DNA of 64,000 nt from Pantoea sp. Mb-10 (GCF_021272205.1 NZ_JAJSDX010000001.1:186001-250000), one strand, 5' to 3'; numbered from the stretch's first letter, positions 44,370-52,997 are shown. Notes: generated from the sequence alone by a model not told the origin. Translations and numbers: made by a program.

Positions 44370-44397
44370 AGAACTAATCATCTCGACCGCAGTCTGA
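44370..44397 (+). promoter_or_regulatory. Sigma-E promoter of rybB
   Basis: AGAACTA (44370-44376) matches the -35 GGAACTT at five of seven positions; 16 bp later TCTGA (44393-44397) is the sigma-E -10. Transcription would begin at G44404, exactly the first base of the RybB-like RNA. The promoter overlaps a 9-bp inverted repeat (44364-44389) that follows ybjL. Confidence 0.75.
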
Positions 44398-44403
44398 ATA
44401 AGT

Positions 44404-44469
44404 GCCACTGCTTTTCTTTGAAATCCCCAAATTGAGGAGCCCGCCCGTCACTGACCGGCGGGTTTTTTT
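44404..44469 (+). ncRNA. rybB: Small RNA RybB
   Basis: The 66-nt sequence begins GCCACTGCTTTTCTTTGA, the highly conserved seed of RybB, and ends in a terminator hairpin (CCCGCC/GGCGGG) with seven T. It lies directly downstream of ybjL, the E. coli location. RybB is an Hfq-dependent sRNA made under envelope stress that uses its 5' end to repress many outer-membrane porin mRNAs. The middle and terminator stem differ from E. coli (79 nt) and are shorter, as expected outside the seed. Confidence 0.92.
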
Positions 44470-44550
44470 ATGCCCTGCCCACGCAGCTTAAGGTTGCGTT
44501 AAGCGTAACTTGCGACCCTGCCTGTCCGATCTCTTTTGCGCAAAATCGTC

Positions 44551-45306
44551 ATGCAACCGTCATCAAAGTTAAACCTATCCATAACCCCCGACCAGATTAA
44601 GAGCACGACTATATATTCTCTTTCCGGGCGCTTTTACGCTATCAACTTCATTTTACTGGCAATCTTGGGACTGGCATTTTTGCTCTGGTCTCGCCACGAA
44701 AACCTGGATATCGCGATCAGCCGCATGTGGTTTGACGCGCAGACGGCACGCTTTCCCTGGCAGCATAACCGCTGGCTCGACCTGGTGAATCATCGCTTGG
44801 TGAAAGATGTGATTATCGCGGGGGCGATTCTGCTGTTGCTACGCGGCATCCAGCGCCGCCATGGCCGTTACGTGCTGGTGGCGCTGCTGTTTGGCCTCGG
44901 CCCGCTGGTGGTCGGCGTGCTCAAGGCGCACAGCGCCCACTCCTGTCCGTGGGATTTAGCAATGTTCGGCGGTAAAGCCGAAAGCTTTGTTCTGCTGGAT
45001 AGCGTGCCGGCCAACAGCGGCCCGGGGCAGTGCTTTCCCGGCGGACATGCTTCCAGTGGATTTTCGCTGATGGCGCTGTTTTTCCTGTGGTGGCCGGAAC
45101 GTCCGCGCCGTGCGTTGGTCGCGCTGCTGGTCGGTATTACCGTGGGTCTCTTGATGGGATATGGCCAGGTAATGCGCGGCGCCCACTTCTTTTCCCATAA
45201 CCTGTGGGCAGGATGGTGGGTGTGGCTCACGCAGGTCGTGGTATTTGCCGGTTTTTCTTTTTGCCTAAATCAGTTGAGGACGAGAAATCATCATGGAAGC
45301 GCTTAA
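44551..45306 (+). CDS. PAP2-family membrane phosphatase
   Basis: This protein of about 251 aa has about five helices and a PAP2 (phosphatidic acid phosphatase type 2) signature: FPGGHASSGF for the PSGH motif and RGAHFFSHNLWAGW for the SRxxxxxH motif. The first motif is unusual (KAHSAHSCPWDL, no RP). Such proteins dephosphorylate lipid phosphates such as undecaprenyl pyrophosphate or lipid A 1-phosphate; the substrate here is unknown. ATG 44551 has no good ribosome-binding site; a TTG at 44536 is also possible. It overlaps ybjG by 14 bp and follows rybB, where E. coli has rcdA. Confidence 0.8.
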   Translation: MQPSSKLNLSITPDQIKSTTIYSLSGRFYAINFILLAILGLAFLLWSRHENLDIAISRMWFDAQTARFPWQHNRWLDLVNHRLVKDVIIAGAILLLLRGIQRRHGRYVLVALLFGLGPLVVGVLKAHSAHSCPWDLAMFGGKAESFVLLDSVPANSGPGQCFPGGHASSGFSLMALFFLWWPERPRRALVALLVGITVGLLMGYGQVMRGAHFFSHNLWAGWWVWLTQVVVFAGFSFCLNQLRTRNHHGSA

Positions 45307-45898
45307 CCATCGCCTTTTTTTGTGGATCAACGCGACGCCAGACTCACCGGCATGGCTCCTTTCCCTGGCGACCTTTATCGCCAAAGATCTGATCGCTATC
45401 GTGCCCTTATTGATCGTGGCGCTGTGGCTATGGGGACCGCGTGAGCAGGTGCCATCACAGCGCGCACTGGTGCTGAAAACCGGCATGGCGCTGCTCTACG
45501 CGCTGGGTATCTCCTGGTGTGTTGGTCAGCTCCTACCCCATCCGCGCCCTTTCGCGATTGGCTTTGGCCATCAATTTCTTCCCCACGCGGCGGATGACTC
45601 TTATCCGAGCGATCACGGCACCACCATTTTTACCTTTGCGCTGGCCTTTGTGCTGTGGCATCGCCTGTGGTCTGGTGTGCTGTTACTGGCGATAGGCAGT
45701 GCCATTGCCTGGTCACGCGTTTATCTCGGCGTGCACTGGCCACTGGATATGGTCGGCGGATTTTTGGTGGGCCTGCTGTCGTGTCTGGCGTCACATATGG
45801 CGTGGCAGCTTTATGGCAAGCGGATGCTGGAAGGCACGCATCAGGTGTACCGTACGCTGTTTGCTATGCCGATCAAAAAGGGGTGGATCAGGGATTGA
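45293..45898 (+). CDS. ybjG: Undecaprenyl-diphosphatase YbjG
   Basis: This 201-aa PAP2 enzyme matches E. coli YbjG (198 aa). It has HPRPF (KxxxxxxRP-type), PSDHGTTIFTFALAF (PSGH-type) and SRVYLGVHWPLDM (SRxxxxxHxxxD) motifs and ends KKGWIRD. It recycles the undecaprenyl carrier for cell-wall synthesis at the periplasmic face. Its start lies within the previous PAP2 gene, so the two are probably co-translated. Confidence 0.95.
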   Translation: MEALNHRLFLWINATPDSPAWLLSLATFIAKDLIAIVPLLIVALWLWGPREQVPSQRALVLKTGMALLYALGISWCVGQLLPHPRPFAIGFGHQFLPHAADDSYPSDHGTTIFTFALAFVLWHRLWSGVLLLAIGSAIAWSRVYLGVHWPLDMVGGFLVGLLSCLASHMAWQLYGKRMLEGTHQVYRTLFAMPIKKGWIRD

Positions 45899-45906
45899 GG
45901 CGGGCT

Positions 45907-45949
45907 CCGGTTGACGTTGAGCGGGTTCCGACCGCTCAGCCGGTTTTTT
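45907..45949 (+). terminator. ybjG terminator
   Basis: The stem TGAGCGG/CCGCTCA (45918-45924 and 45932-45938, 7-nt loop), extended by CCGG at each base, is followed by six T. A partial duplicate hairpin, AGCGGG/CCCGCT, lies at 45961-45977. Confidence 0.75.
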
Positions 45950-45996
45950 ACCGAACCCTGAGCGGGTTCCGCCCGCTAACCCTGCGGGAGTTGCAG

Positions 45997-46175
45997 TCGC
46001 CCCGCTGCGGCGTACGGGCAAAGGGCCGATGGGCGCGGCCCTTTGCAATCCGCGCCCTGCGCCAGCCTGCGCTGTTCCCTCACTCCGCCGCGCCAGCCTC
46101 ACGGACCGCGCGGATTCGCCATCCCTGGCTCATGCCGCCCTCTCAGCGGCATCCCTGCCGCTTCGTCCTGGCCGT
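45997..46175 (+). repeat. Dispersed repeat, diverged copy A
   Basis: This stretch aligns along its whole length with copies B and C: CTGCGGCG, a long hairpin, CCCTGCGCCAGCC, ACGGACCG, GATTCGC, CGCCGC-like CTCTC and GCGGCATCC. It is clearly more diverged than B and C are from each other. The hairpin GCAAAGGGCC/GGCCCTTTGC (46018-46046) is retained through paired substitutions. Confidence 0.8.
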
Positions 46176-46354
46176 CGCGCTCCGTTCGGCGCTCCGGATG
46201 GCGCTCAACACCACCGTCTGTAAGGGCTTTTTTCTTTTTTCTGTCTGGGGTTGTCTGGGTGGCCGTAAACGGGTCTGCGAAGACAGTGGCTGGCTGGAAA
46301 AGACAGAAGACAGACATTAGAAACGGCTTCTGGTTAACACTTCGCGGGCGGGAG

Positions 46355-46760
46355 GTTGCTTAAAAGTCTTTTCAGCAACGCGCTGGCGTCTAAAGACCAA
46401 AAACGCGAAAAAAGGTTGTTACTTAACGCCGCGCGTGCACCTTAAAAATCTTACCGCCACGCGCCGGCTGCGAAAAAAGTCATGGCTTGCAGCGGGGGTT
46501 GATAGCGCCATCCCCACTCGCTGAACGACTGAAGGCTTCCAGGGCGAGCGGCATGGATGCCGCGAGAGGCGGCGTTGAGCAGGAGCGAATCGACGCCGGT
46601 CCGTCAGGAAGGCTGAGGGAGTGAAGGCACCGCGCAGCGGCGAGCGGGGCTGGCGCAGGGCCGGGGAGTGCAGAGGGCGCGGCCTGGCGCCCTCTGCTCG
46701 GTCGCCGCAGCGCGGCAAAGGCACCTGCCGGTGCCATGGCGAACGAAAGTCGCTCCGTGC
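46355..46760 (-). repeat. Dispersed repeat, copy B (minus orientation)
   Basis: The core, 46509-46760, is identical to 63599-63850 (reverse complement) at 247 of 252 positions with no gaps. Beyond the core a more diverged tail (down to about 46355) still aligns with 63896-64000, sharing ATTTTTAA, GCGCGGCGTTAAG and a CGTTTTT block. It carries the hairpin GCAGAGGGCGC/GCGCCCTCTGC at 46670-46697. It ends 42 bp before dacC's stop codon. Confidence 0.92.
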
Positions 46761-46801
46761 AAACGAAAGAGCGCGCCTGCAGCCCTAACCCGTGGCAATG
46801 A

Positions 46802-48007
46802 TCAATTAAGCCACTTCCCAAACCAGCCGTTGAATTTCATCATAATGAAATCCCAGATGCGTCCGACAAAACCGCCCTCTGGCACCGACTCCATCACCAC
46901 CAGCGGACGCTGTTCAATGGTTTTGCCATCCAGTTGGAAATCGATGGTGCCAACCACCTGATTCTTGGTAAGTGGCGCTTCCAGCTGCGGATTGGTGAGC
47001 GTAAAGCTGGCCTTCAGGTTCTTCATCTGCCCTTTCGGGATGGTGATAGCCGCATCTTTCGCCACGCCCAAATTCACCTGGCTCTTTTCACCGAACCATA
47101 CGCGCTGCTGTGCGAACGGCTTATCGGCTTTGATGGGCGTCACCGTTTCATAGAAACGGAATCCCCACGTCAGCAGCTTCTCGCTCTCACGAAAACGTAT
47201 CGCATCCGTTTGCGCGCCCAGTACCACCGAGATCAAACGCATATCCCCTTCGGTGGCGGAAGCCACTAAGTTGTTACCCGCGCCGGAAGTGTGTCCGGTT
47301 TTAATCCCGTCCACCTTGAGGTTTGAGCTCCACAGCAGACGATTGCGATTCATCTGCTTAATGTTATTAAAGGTGAACTCTTTCTGGCTGTTCAGCGCAT
47401 ACTCATCCGGCACATCGCTAATAAGACGTTGGCCGATTATCGCCATATCGCGCGCGGTGCTGTATTGCCCTTCCGCATCCAGGCCATGCACCGTCATAAA
47501 ATGGGTGTTCTGCAGGCCAAATGCTTTGACGTAGTTGTTCATCAGGCCGATAAACGCGTCCTGACTGCCCGCCACATAATCCGCCAGTGCGATGCACGCA
47601 TCATTGCCCGACTGAATCACAATGCCCTTGTTGAGCTCCGATACCGGAATACGATCGCCCGGTTTCAGGAACATCAGCGATGACCCACGCAGTTTTGGGT
47701 TGCCGGTGGCCCAGGCATCCTGACCGATGGTGACGTTGTCATCATTGTGAATTTTACCGGACTTCAGCGCCTGACCCACCACATAGCTGGTCATCATCTT
47801 GGTCAAGCTGGCAGGATCGAGACGCTGATCGGCGTTGGATTCCGCCAGCACTTTACCGCTGTTGTAATCCATTAAAATCCACGCTTTCGCATCAATTTGC
47901 GGGGCGGCAGGTGCGTCGACCGCATGGGAGGTGACCGGCAGGAACAGCAGCAGCAGCGGCGTGGCTGCCAGCGGGCGCAGCGCGGAGGTGAAGGCATTTT
48001 TTCTCAT
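46802..48007 (-). CDS. dacC: D-alanyl-D-alanine carboxypeptidase DacC (PBP6)
   Basis: This 401-aa penicillin-binding protein (E. coli 400 aa) trims the terminal D-Ala from peptidoglycan pentapeptides. It has a signal peptide ending near HA at residue 29, the SxxK motif S67-L-T-K70, SGN in [11 protein letters not shown] and KTG in [11 protein letters not shown], then the PBP5-type C-terminal domain and amphipathic anchor ([17 protein letters not shown]). An unusual palindrome and direct hexamer repeats lie upstream. Confidence 0.96.
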   Translation of the reverse strand: MRKNAFTSALRPLAATPLLLLFLPVTSHAVDAPAAPQIDAKAWILMDYNSGKVLAESNADQRLDPASLTKMMTSYVVGQALKSGKIHNDDNVTIGQDAWATGNPKLRGSSLMFLKPGDRIPVSELNKGIVIQSGNDACIALADYVAGSQDAFIGLMNNYVKAFGLQNTHFMTVHGLDAEGQYSTARDMAIIGQRLISDVPDEYALNSQKEFTFNNIKQMNRNRLLWSSNLKVDGIKTGHTSGAGNNLVASATEGDMRLISVVLGAQTDAIRFRESEKLLTWGFRFYETVTPIKADKPFAQQRVWFGEKSQVNLGVAKDAAITIPKGQMKNLKASFTLTNPQLEAPLTKNQVVGTIDFQLDGKTIEQRPLVVMESVPEGGFVGRIWDFIMMKFNGWFGKWLN

Positions 48008-48281
48008 GAGCGTGACCAGATTGTCCTTGTTAAATCAGGTTTTTTGGCGGGTAAGACATGTCTTACGAAAACTACACGCTAAGGCCCTGTGAACAAAACC
48101 TTCCAATCGTAAAGTTTTATAGAGTTTATTAGAGTTACCTTGGAAGGCGTGCTGTTACGTTGCCCACTTTCGCACGCCCTCTGCGGCGAAAAAAGTGCGT
48201 GAAATTCCGATTTTTCGCAGAACAGTTAAGTCAGTCACAAAACTCAGCTAACCTGATGCCAGTCAGCCGAGGAGAAACATG
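48008..48281. promoter_or_regulatory. dacC upstream region with palindrome and direct repeats
   Basis: GTAAGACATGTCTTAC at 48051-48066 is a perfect 16-bp palindrome, 44 bp before dacC. Further up, AGAGTT-TATT-AGAGTT (48121-48136) is a 10-bp-period direct repeat typical in form of OmpR-family regulator sites. The opposite end carries GAGGAG for the HAD gene. I cannot assign a regulator. Confidence 0.55.
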
Positions 48282-48935
48282 ATGGACTTAGCCGTTTTCG
48301 ATCTGGATGAAACCCTGATTTGTGAAGACAGCACCAGCCTATGGCTGCGCTGGCTGGTGTCACAAGGGTATGCGCAGGAAGCGCTATTGCAGCAGGAACA
48401 GACGCTGATGGCGCAATATCACGCCGGAAAGCTATCCATTGAAGAGTACATGGGCACCACCCTCGCCCCGCTGGCCGGTATGGCCACCCTTACCGTTGAA
48501 GGCTGGGCGCGCCGCTTTATCCATCGTGACATCTTGCCGCGCGTCTTCCCGGCCGCGCGCGAACGTATTCGCTGGCATCAACAGCGTGGCGATAAAGTGG
48601 TGATCATTACCGCCAGCGGCGATCATCTGGCGCTGCCGATTGCTAAACGCCTTGAAGTGGACGATGCCTTGGCCATTGGCGTGGAGATCGCCGATGAGCG
48701 CTACACCGGCCGCATTTACGGTACCGCAACCTATCGTGAAGGCAAAGTGACACGCCTGCAGGCGTGGAAAGCGCAGCAAGCGCAGCCCTTTGCCCACACC
48801 TGGGCCTACAGCGACTCCATCAACGACCTGCCGTTATTAACCCATGCCGACAGCGCCTGGGTCATCAATCCGGATGCGATGCTGGCGCAGGAAGCGCAGC
48901 AGCGTGGCTGGGAGGTATGCCACTGGACGCGCTAA
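48282..48935 (+). CDS. HAD-IB family phosphatase
   Basis: This 217-aa soluble protein has all four HAD motifs: DLDET (nucleophile Asp near residue 8), ITASGDH (motif II), a GKV lysine (motif III) and YSDSINDLPLL (motif IV). It belongs to the SerB/YfhB-like HAD-IB group; the phosphate substrate is unknown. Two tandem ATGs exist; the second (48282) is seven bases from GGAG and is preferred. Its 3' end overlaps the convergent yliI by 71 bp. Confidence 0.88.
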   Translation: MDLAVFDLDETLICEDSTSLWLRWLVSQGYAQEALLQQEQTLMAQYHAGKLSIEEYMGTTLAPLAGMATLTVEGWARRFIHRDILPRVFPAARERIRWHQQRGDKVVIITASGDHLALPIAKRLEVDDALAIGVEIADERYTGRIYGTATYREGKVTRLQAWKAQQAQPFAHTWAYSDSINDLPLLTHADSAWVINPDAMLAQEAQQRGWEVCHWTR

Positions 48936-50070
48936 GTTTGTCGCGCGTGGGACTGGCGGCCTCCGTCAGCCCTACTTTGAGCAGCTTGCCGTTTGCCTCG
49001 TCAGTCAGCACGTAGAGATAACCATCTGGCCCCTGCCGCACATCGCGGATACGTTCGCCGCGATCGTGCAGCAGACGCTGCGCCTCCACCACGTTGCTGC
49101 CATCCACCTGCAAGCGGATCAGGCTTTTTTCTTTCAGCGCCCCGATGAAAACAGACTGTTGCCACTGCGGAAAACGCGCGCTGTTGTAAAACGCCATACC
49201 GCTTACCGCAGGTGAAATTTTCCACCAAAAGCGCGGCTGTTCAGTGCCGGCGACATGGGTTCCCTGCGCTTCCGGTACCTTTTCTCCACTGTAGTCGATG
49301 CCGTAGGTCGCCCGCGGCCAACCGTAATTTTTCCCTTTTTCAGGCACGTTGATTTCATCACCGCCGCGCGGACCGTGTTCACTCTCCCACATCTGCTGCG
49401 TCCACGGATTCAGTGCCAGCCCCTGCGGATTACGCACGCCATATGCCCATATCTCCGGGCGCGCACCCGCGCGCTGCACAAAGGGGTTATCGGGTGGCAC
49501 GGCACCGTCCTGCGTCAACCGCACGATTTTACCGGAAAGGGTATTCAGCTGCTGCGCACTCGCGCTAACAAAATTATCGCCAAAGGCGATCCACAAAAAG
49601 CCGCGATTATCGAACGCCAGCCGCGTGCCGATATTGGCCCCACGGGAGAGCTTTGGCGTCTGCTCCAGCACCACCTTAAACGCCACCAGCTGGCGCAAAT
49701 CGCTGCTCAACCGACCGTAGCCCACCACGGCGCCCGCGCGCTGCTGCGCGTCTGCCGTGGTATAGCTCAGCCACACGCGGCGGCTGGTGGCGAAATCCGG
49801 TGCCAGCGCTACGTCCAGCAGTCCACCCTGCCGCTCCGCCCACACGCGTGGGACGCCGGCGATCGGCTGCGACAGACCGCGTTGGGCATTCCAGCTGCGC
49901 AGCTGGCCGGACCGCTCGGTAATCAGCAATGTGTGGTTATCAGGGAGAAAGGTGACCGCCCACGGGTGATCGAGTTGGTCTTGTAGCACCTCGACGCTCA
50001 CGTTCGCCGCTCCGGCTGAAAACGCCCCACTCAACGCGCCCATCAGCAGCGCAGCACGTGCGAAACGCAT
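48865..50070 (-). CDS. yliI: PQQ-dependent aldose sugar dehydrogenase YliI
   Basis: This 401-aa periplasmic beta-propeller enzyme (E. coli YliI/Asd 371 aa) oxidises aldose sugars with PQQ. It has a signal peptide (cleavage near SAGAA), VLQDQLDHPWAVTFLPD, EHGPRGGDEIN and RGERIRDVRQGPDGYLYVLTDE. AAGGAG six bases before ATG 50070 sets the start. The C-terminus runs about 27 residues past the usual end (LLKV), into sequence antisense to the HAD gene. No PQQ biosynthesis genes are in view. Confidence 0.93.
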   Translation of the reverse strand: MRFARAALLMGALSGAFSAGAANVSVEVLQDQLDHPWAVTFLPDNHTLLITERSGQLRSWNAQRGLSQPIAGVPRVWAERQGGLLDVALAPDFATSRRVWLSYTTADAQQRAGAVVGYGRLSSDLRQLVAFKVVLEQTPKLSRGANIGTRLAFDNRGFLWIAFGDNFVSASAQQLNTLSGKIVRLTQDGAVPPDNPFVQRAGARPEIWAYGVRNPQGLALNPWTQQMWESEHGPRGGDEINVPEKGKNYGWPRATYGIDYSGEKVPEAQGTHVAGTEQPRFWWKISPAVSGMAFYNSARFPQWQQSVFIGALKEKSLIRLQVDGSNVVEAQRLLHDRGERIRDVRQGPDGYLYVLTDEANGKLLKVGLTEAASPTRDKLSASSGIPPSHAAALPAPASHPD

Positions 50071-50149
50071 AAGGCTCTCCTTCTTCAACGGTGTGCCGTT
50101 AAGCGTAGTCAGAGCATCAGCAAGGGCGCGCGGGATTTACAAATCATTA

Positions 50150-50170
50150 AGCCCGGCAGGACGCCGGGCT
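50150..50170 (-). terminator. Hairpin after the carbonic anhydrase gene
   Basis: An 8-bp stem (AGCCCGGC/GCCGGGCT) with a 5-nt loop lies 10 bp past the minus-strand stop; TTAATGATTT follows. Confidence 0.7.
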
Positions 50171-50179
50171 GGAACGCGA

Positions 50180-50815
50180 TTATTCGAAGCAGGTTTCAGG
50201 ATTGTCAGACAGGGAAATAAAGCTTTCACCGCCTTTGGTCAACGCCATGATTTTGCCGCTTTCAATATCGTAAACCCACCCGTGCAGGCGCAGTTTTCCT
50301 TTACGCAATGCCACGGAAACAGAAGGATGCGTTTTGATATTGTTCAGCTGAGCAATGACGTTCTCTTTCACCATTTCAGTGAGACGCGTTTCAACATTGT
50401 CGTACTGGCGTTCATCCACCACCGCTTTTGCCGCGTTGGCGTAATGTAACCAGTGATCGACTGCCGGCATATGCTCCAGATCGGCATTCGACGCGATAGC
50501 GTTCATCGCACCGCAGTTAGAGTGACCACAGATAATAATTTCTGACACACCCAGCGCCAGCACCGCGTACTCAATGGTGGCGGACACCCCGCCCGGCTCT
50601 GGGCCAAACGGCGGCACGATGTTACCGGCGTTGCGGATAACGAAAAGCTGGCCTGGCTCCTGCTGCGTCACCAGCTCCGGCACCAGACGGCTGTCTGAGC
50701 AGGAAATAAACAGTGCTTTAGGATTCTGGTTGGACGCCAGACTTTTGAAAAGATCCTTCCTTTCTGGAAACACATTCTGTTGGAAATTCAGAAAACCTTT
50801 AACGATCTCTTGCAT
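50180..50815 (-). CDS. cynT: Beta-class carbonic anhydrase (CynT-like)
   Basis: This 211-aa zinc enzyme interconverts CO2 and bicarbonate. Zinc and catalytic residues are in CSDSR (Cys and Asp/Arg dyad) and HSNCGA (His, Cys). It is closer to E. coli CynT (219 aa: [39 protein letters not shown]) than to Can. No cyanase gene lies beside it, so it probably serves general bicarbonate supply. Confidence 0.9.
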   Translation of the reverse strand: MQEIVKGFLNFQQNVFPERKDLFKSLASNQNPKALFISCSDSRLVPELVTQQEPGQLFVIRNAGNIVPPFGPEPGGVSATIEYAVLALGVSEIIICGHSNCGAMNAIASNADLEHMPAVDHWLHYANAAKAVVDERQYDNVETRLTEMVKENVIAQLNNIKTHPSVSVALRKGKLRLHGWVYDIESGKIMALTKGGESFISLSDNPETCFE

Positions 50816-51109
50816 ATGTCTGCTCTCACATTATCCACTTTTGCTCCAGCCTGAAAAAAACAGGCCGTTAGCGCGAGTTAAAATTCTTATTGTTGATAAT
50901 CACTTACCATCAACAACCCAGCATTTAAGCAAAACAGCACGCCATGCACAACTCTGATCACCCGGTCATGCAGCGACAGGCTAAATAAGCATAGCGCGTA
51001 CTGGTCCGGAAAGCGTGGCGGAGATTCTTGCGTCACCTATACATTTTCCCCGGCAACCTCTGTACAATCGCCCCCCAATCCACACTAATGATGATGAATT
51101 TTTATCCTT
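50816..51109. promoter_or_regulatory. Divergent region, carbonic anhydrase-rimO
   Basis: This 294-bp gap holds divergent promoters. For rimO a TACAAT -10 candidate is at 51063-51068 with a poor -35. A CCTG-rich inverted repeat GCCTG-AAAAAAA-CAGGC lies near 50849-50865. No gene is seen. Confidence 0.4.
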
Positions 51110-52435
51110 ATGAGCCATGTCAAAAATCCGCCGCGCGTGGGGTTCGTTTCCCTCGGCTGTCCCAAAAACCTCGTCGACTCCGAACGCATTCTTACCGAAC
51201 TGCGTACCGAAGGCTACGATGTGGTGCCACGCTACGATGACGCGGAGATCGTGATCGTTAACACCTGCGGATTTATTGATAGCGCCGTACAGGAATCACT
51301 GGAAGCGATTGGCGAAGCGCTGAACGAAAACGGCAAAGTGATCGTCACTGGCTGCCTGGGCGCCAAAGTCGATCAGATCCGCGAAGTGCACCCTAAAGTG
51401 CTGGAGATCACCGGCCCGCACAGCTATGAGCAGGTGCTGTCGCACGTGCACACTTACGTGCCTAAACCGGAACACAACCCGTTCCTGAGCCTGGTGCCAG
51501 AACAGGGGGTGAAACTGACGCCGCGCCACTACGCTTACCTGAAAATTTCCGAAGGCTGTAACCACCGCTGCACGTTCTGCATTATCCCCTCTATGCGTGG
51601 CGATCTCGACAGCCGTCCCGTGGGCGCGGTGCTCGACGAAGCCAAGCGCCTGGTAGAAGCCGGCGTGAAAGAGCTGCTGGTGATTTCGCAGGATACCTCC
51701 GCCTACGGCGTTGATGTGAAGCACCGCACCGGCTTCTGGAACGGATCGCCGGTGAAAACCAGTATGGTTGGCCTGTGTGAACAGCTCGCGAAGCTCGGCG
51801 TATGGGTTCGCCTGCATTACGTTTACCCTTATCCGCACGTCGATGACGTCATTCCGCTGATGGCAGAAGGCAAGATCCTGCCGTATCTGGATATTCCGCT
51901 GCAGCATGCCAGCCCACGCATTCTGAAACTCATGAAGCGCCCTGGCGCGGTTGAGCGCACGCTGGAACGCATTAAACGCTGGCGTGAAATCTGCCCCGAG
52001 CTCACGCTGCGCTCCACGTTTATTGTCGGCTTCCCCGGTGAAACGGAAGAAGACTTCCAGATGCTGTTGGACTTCATCCAGGAAGCGCGCCTGGATCGCG
52101 TGGGCTGCTTCCAGTACAGCCCGGTTGAAGGTGCCACCGCGAACCAGCTGCCGGATCCGGTACCGGATGATGTGAAGCAGGCGCGTTTCGATCGCTTTAT
52201 GCAGCTACAGCAGAAAATCTCTGCCGAGCGCCTGCAGGAGAAAATCGGCCGTGAAGTGCTGGTGATCATCGACGAAGTGGACGAAGAAGGCGCGGTGGGA
52301 CGCAGCATGGCGGACGCGCCTGAAATCGACGGTGCCGTCTATCTGAACGGCGATCGCCAGGTCAAAGTAGGCGACGTGGTGCGGGTGAAAGTCGAACACG
52401 CCGACGAATACGATTTGTGGGGCACGCGCGTTTAA
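51110..52435 (+). CDS. rimO: Ribosomal protein S12 methylthiotransferase RimO
   Basis: This 441-aa radical-SAM enzyme (E. coli 441 aa) methylthiolates Asp88 of ribosomal protein S12. The N-terminal UPF0004 domain has cluster cysteines in LGCPKN, VNTCGF and TGCLGA. The radical-SAM CxxxCxxC is GCNHRCTFC, and a C-terminal TRAM domain ends the protein. It overlaps the convergent DUF4385 gene by four bases. Confidence 0.97.
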   Translation: MSHVKNPPRVGFVSLGCPKNLVDSERILTELRTEGYDVVPRYDDAEIVIVNTCGFIDSAVQESLEAIGEALNENGKVIVTGCLGAKVDQIREVHPKVLEITGPHSYEQVLSHVHTYVPKPEHNPFLSLVPEQGVKLTPRHYAYLKISEGCNHRCTFCIIPSMRGDLDSRPVGAVLDEAKRLVEAGVKELLVISQDTSAYGVDVKHRTGFWNGSPVKTSMVGLCEQLAKLGVWVRLHYVYPYPHVDDVIPLMAEGKILPYLDIPLQHASPRILKLMKRPGAVERTLERIKRWREICPELTLRSTFIVGFPGETEEDFQMLLDFIQEARLDRVGCFQYSPVEGATANQLPDPVPDDVKQARFDRFMQLQQKISAERLQEKIGREVLVIIDEVDEEGAVGRSMADAPEIDGAVYLNGDRQVKVGDVVRVKVEHADEYDLWGTRV

Positions 52436-52881
52436 CCGTACTTCTCTTGATGGGCACGCTTCCGCGCCAGATAGTCTGCGTCAGCGCGAAGGCGATCCCA
52501 ACACGCTTTAAAAATGGCCGCCGCAGCGGCCTTTTCTTTTTCTACCGTGCGCGGTAGCTCTTTGCCTTCGGCATCATATTTGCGACCGCCCTTGTGGTTG
52601 CTGTAGCGGCGCGCGCGCGTGTAGCCCATTTGAATAAACTTACGCGCCATGTCCATGCCAACGAAGTCGTCTGCGGCGCGATACGCTTCAAACATTGCCA
52701 TAATCTCTTGAGAAGACGTTTTGGCCAGTTCTACGGTGCGAAAACGCCAGTGCGGTAAAATCTCGCCTTTATAGGGCTCCACCATCAGTACGCCCTGCTC
52801 GCCGCGCCCCACTTGATACAGCTCTGGGTGCTGTCGAAAATCAATGTGCTTGAAATCTTGCTCGTAATTAAACGGCTTCAT
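52432..52881 (-). CDS. DUF4385 domain protein
   Basis: This 149-aa protein, starting [16 protein letters not shown], contains the [30 protein letters not shown] core of DUF4385 and a basic [18 protein letters not shown] region. It is soluble with no signal. Function is unknown; the basic C-terminal half could bind nucleic acid, which is a guess. A good SD lies upstream. It converges on rimO with a four-base overlap; E. coli has bssR here. Confidence 0.85.
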   Translation of the reverse strand: MKPFNYEQDFKHIDFRQHPELYQVGRGEQGVLMVEPYKGEILPHWRFRTVELAKTSSQEIMAMFEAYRAADDFVGMDMARKFIQMGYTRARRYSNHKGGRKYDAEGKELPRTVEKEKAAAAAIFKACWDRLRADADYLARKRAHQEKYG

Positions 52882-52934
52882 CTGCTCACTCCCTGTTAAC
52901 GGCCATCGCTGTCACATTTTTTTGCGCCCGGCAC

Positions 52935-52961
52935 TTAAGCGCTCGGGTTTCAAACCGATAA
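52935..52961 (+). promoter_or_regulatory. Candidate sigma-28 (FliA) promoter
   Basis: TTAA (52935-52938), 15 bp, ACCGATAA (52954-52961) matches the flagellar sigma-28 form TAAA-N15-GCCGATAA with one mismatch in each element. It lies 36 bp before the chemoreceptor gene. Confidence 0.7.
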
Positions 52962-52997
52962 CTTTAGTATCCAAACCTTCCCCACAAAGAGCTTAGT

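Larger units (their letters stand above)
45899..46801. other. Repeat-rich gap between ybjG and dacC
   Basis: This 903-bp gap has no credible protein gene. It holds a ybjG terminator, a duplicated hairpin, a diverged copy (A, plus) and a near-perfect copy (B, minus) of a dispersed repeat, and a unique AT-richer middle (about 46226-46354). Open frames in it arise from GC-rich palindromic sequence. In E. coli the place holds deoR. Confidence 0.75.

Noticed and set aside
45991..46821. Small Arg/Pro/Ser-rich proteins on both strands between ybjG and dacC
   Set aside because: They are translations of repeat copies A and B; similarity between copies is at DNA level, in several frames and on both strands, with hairpins conserved rather than a frame.
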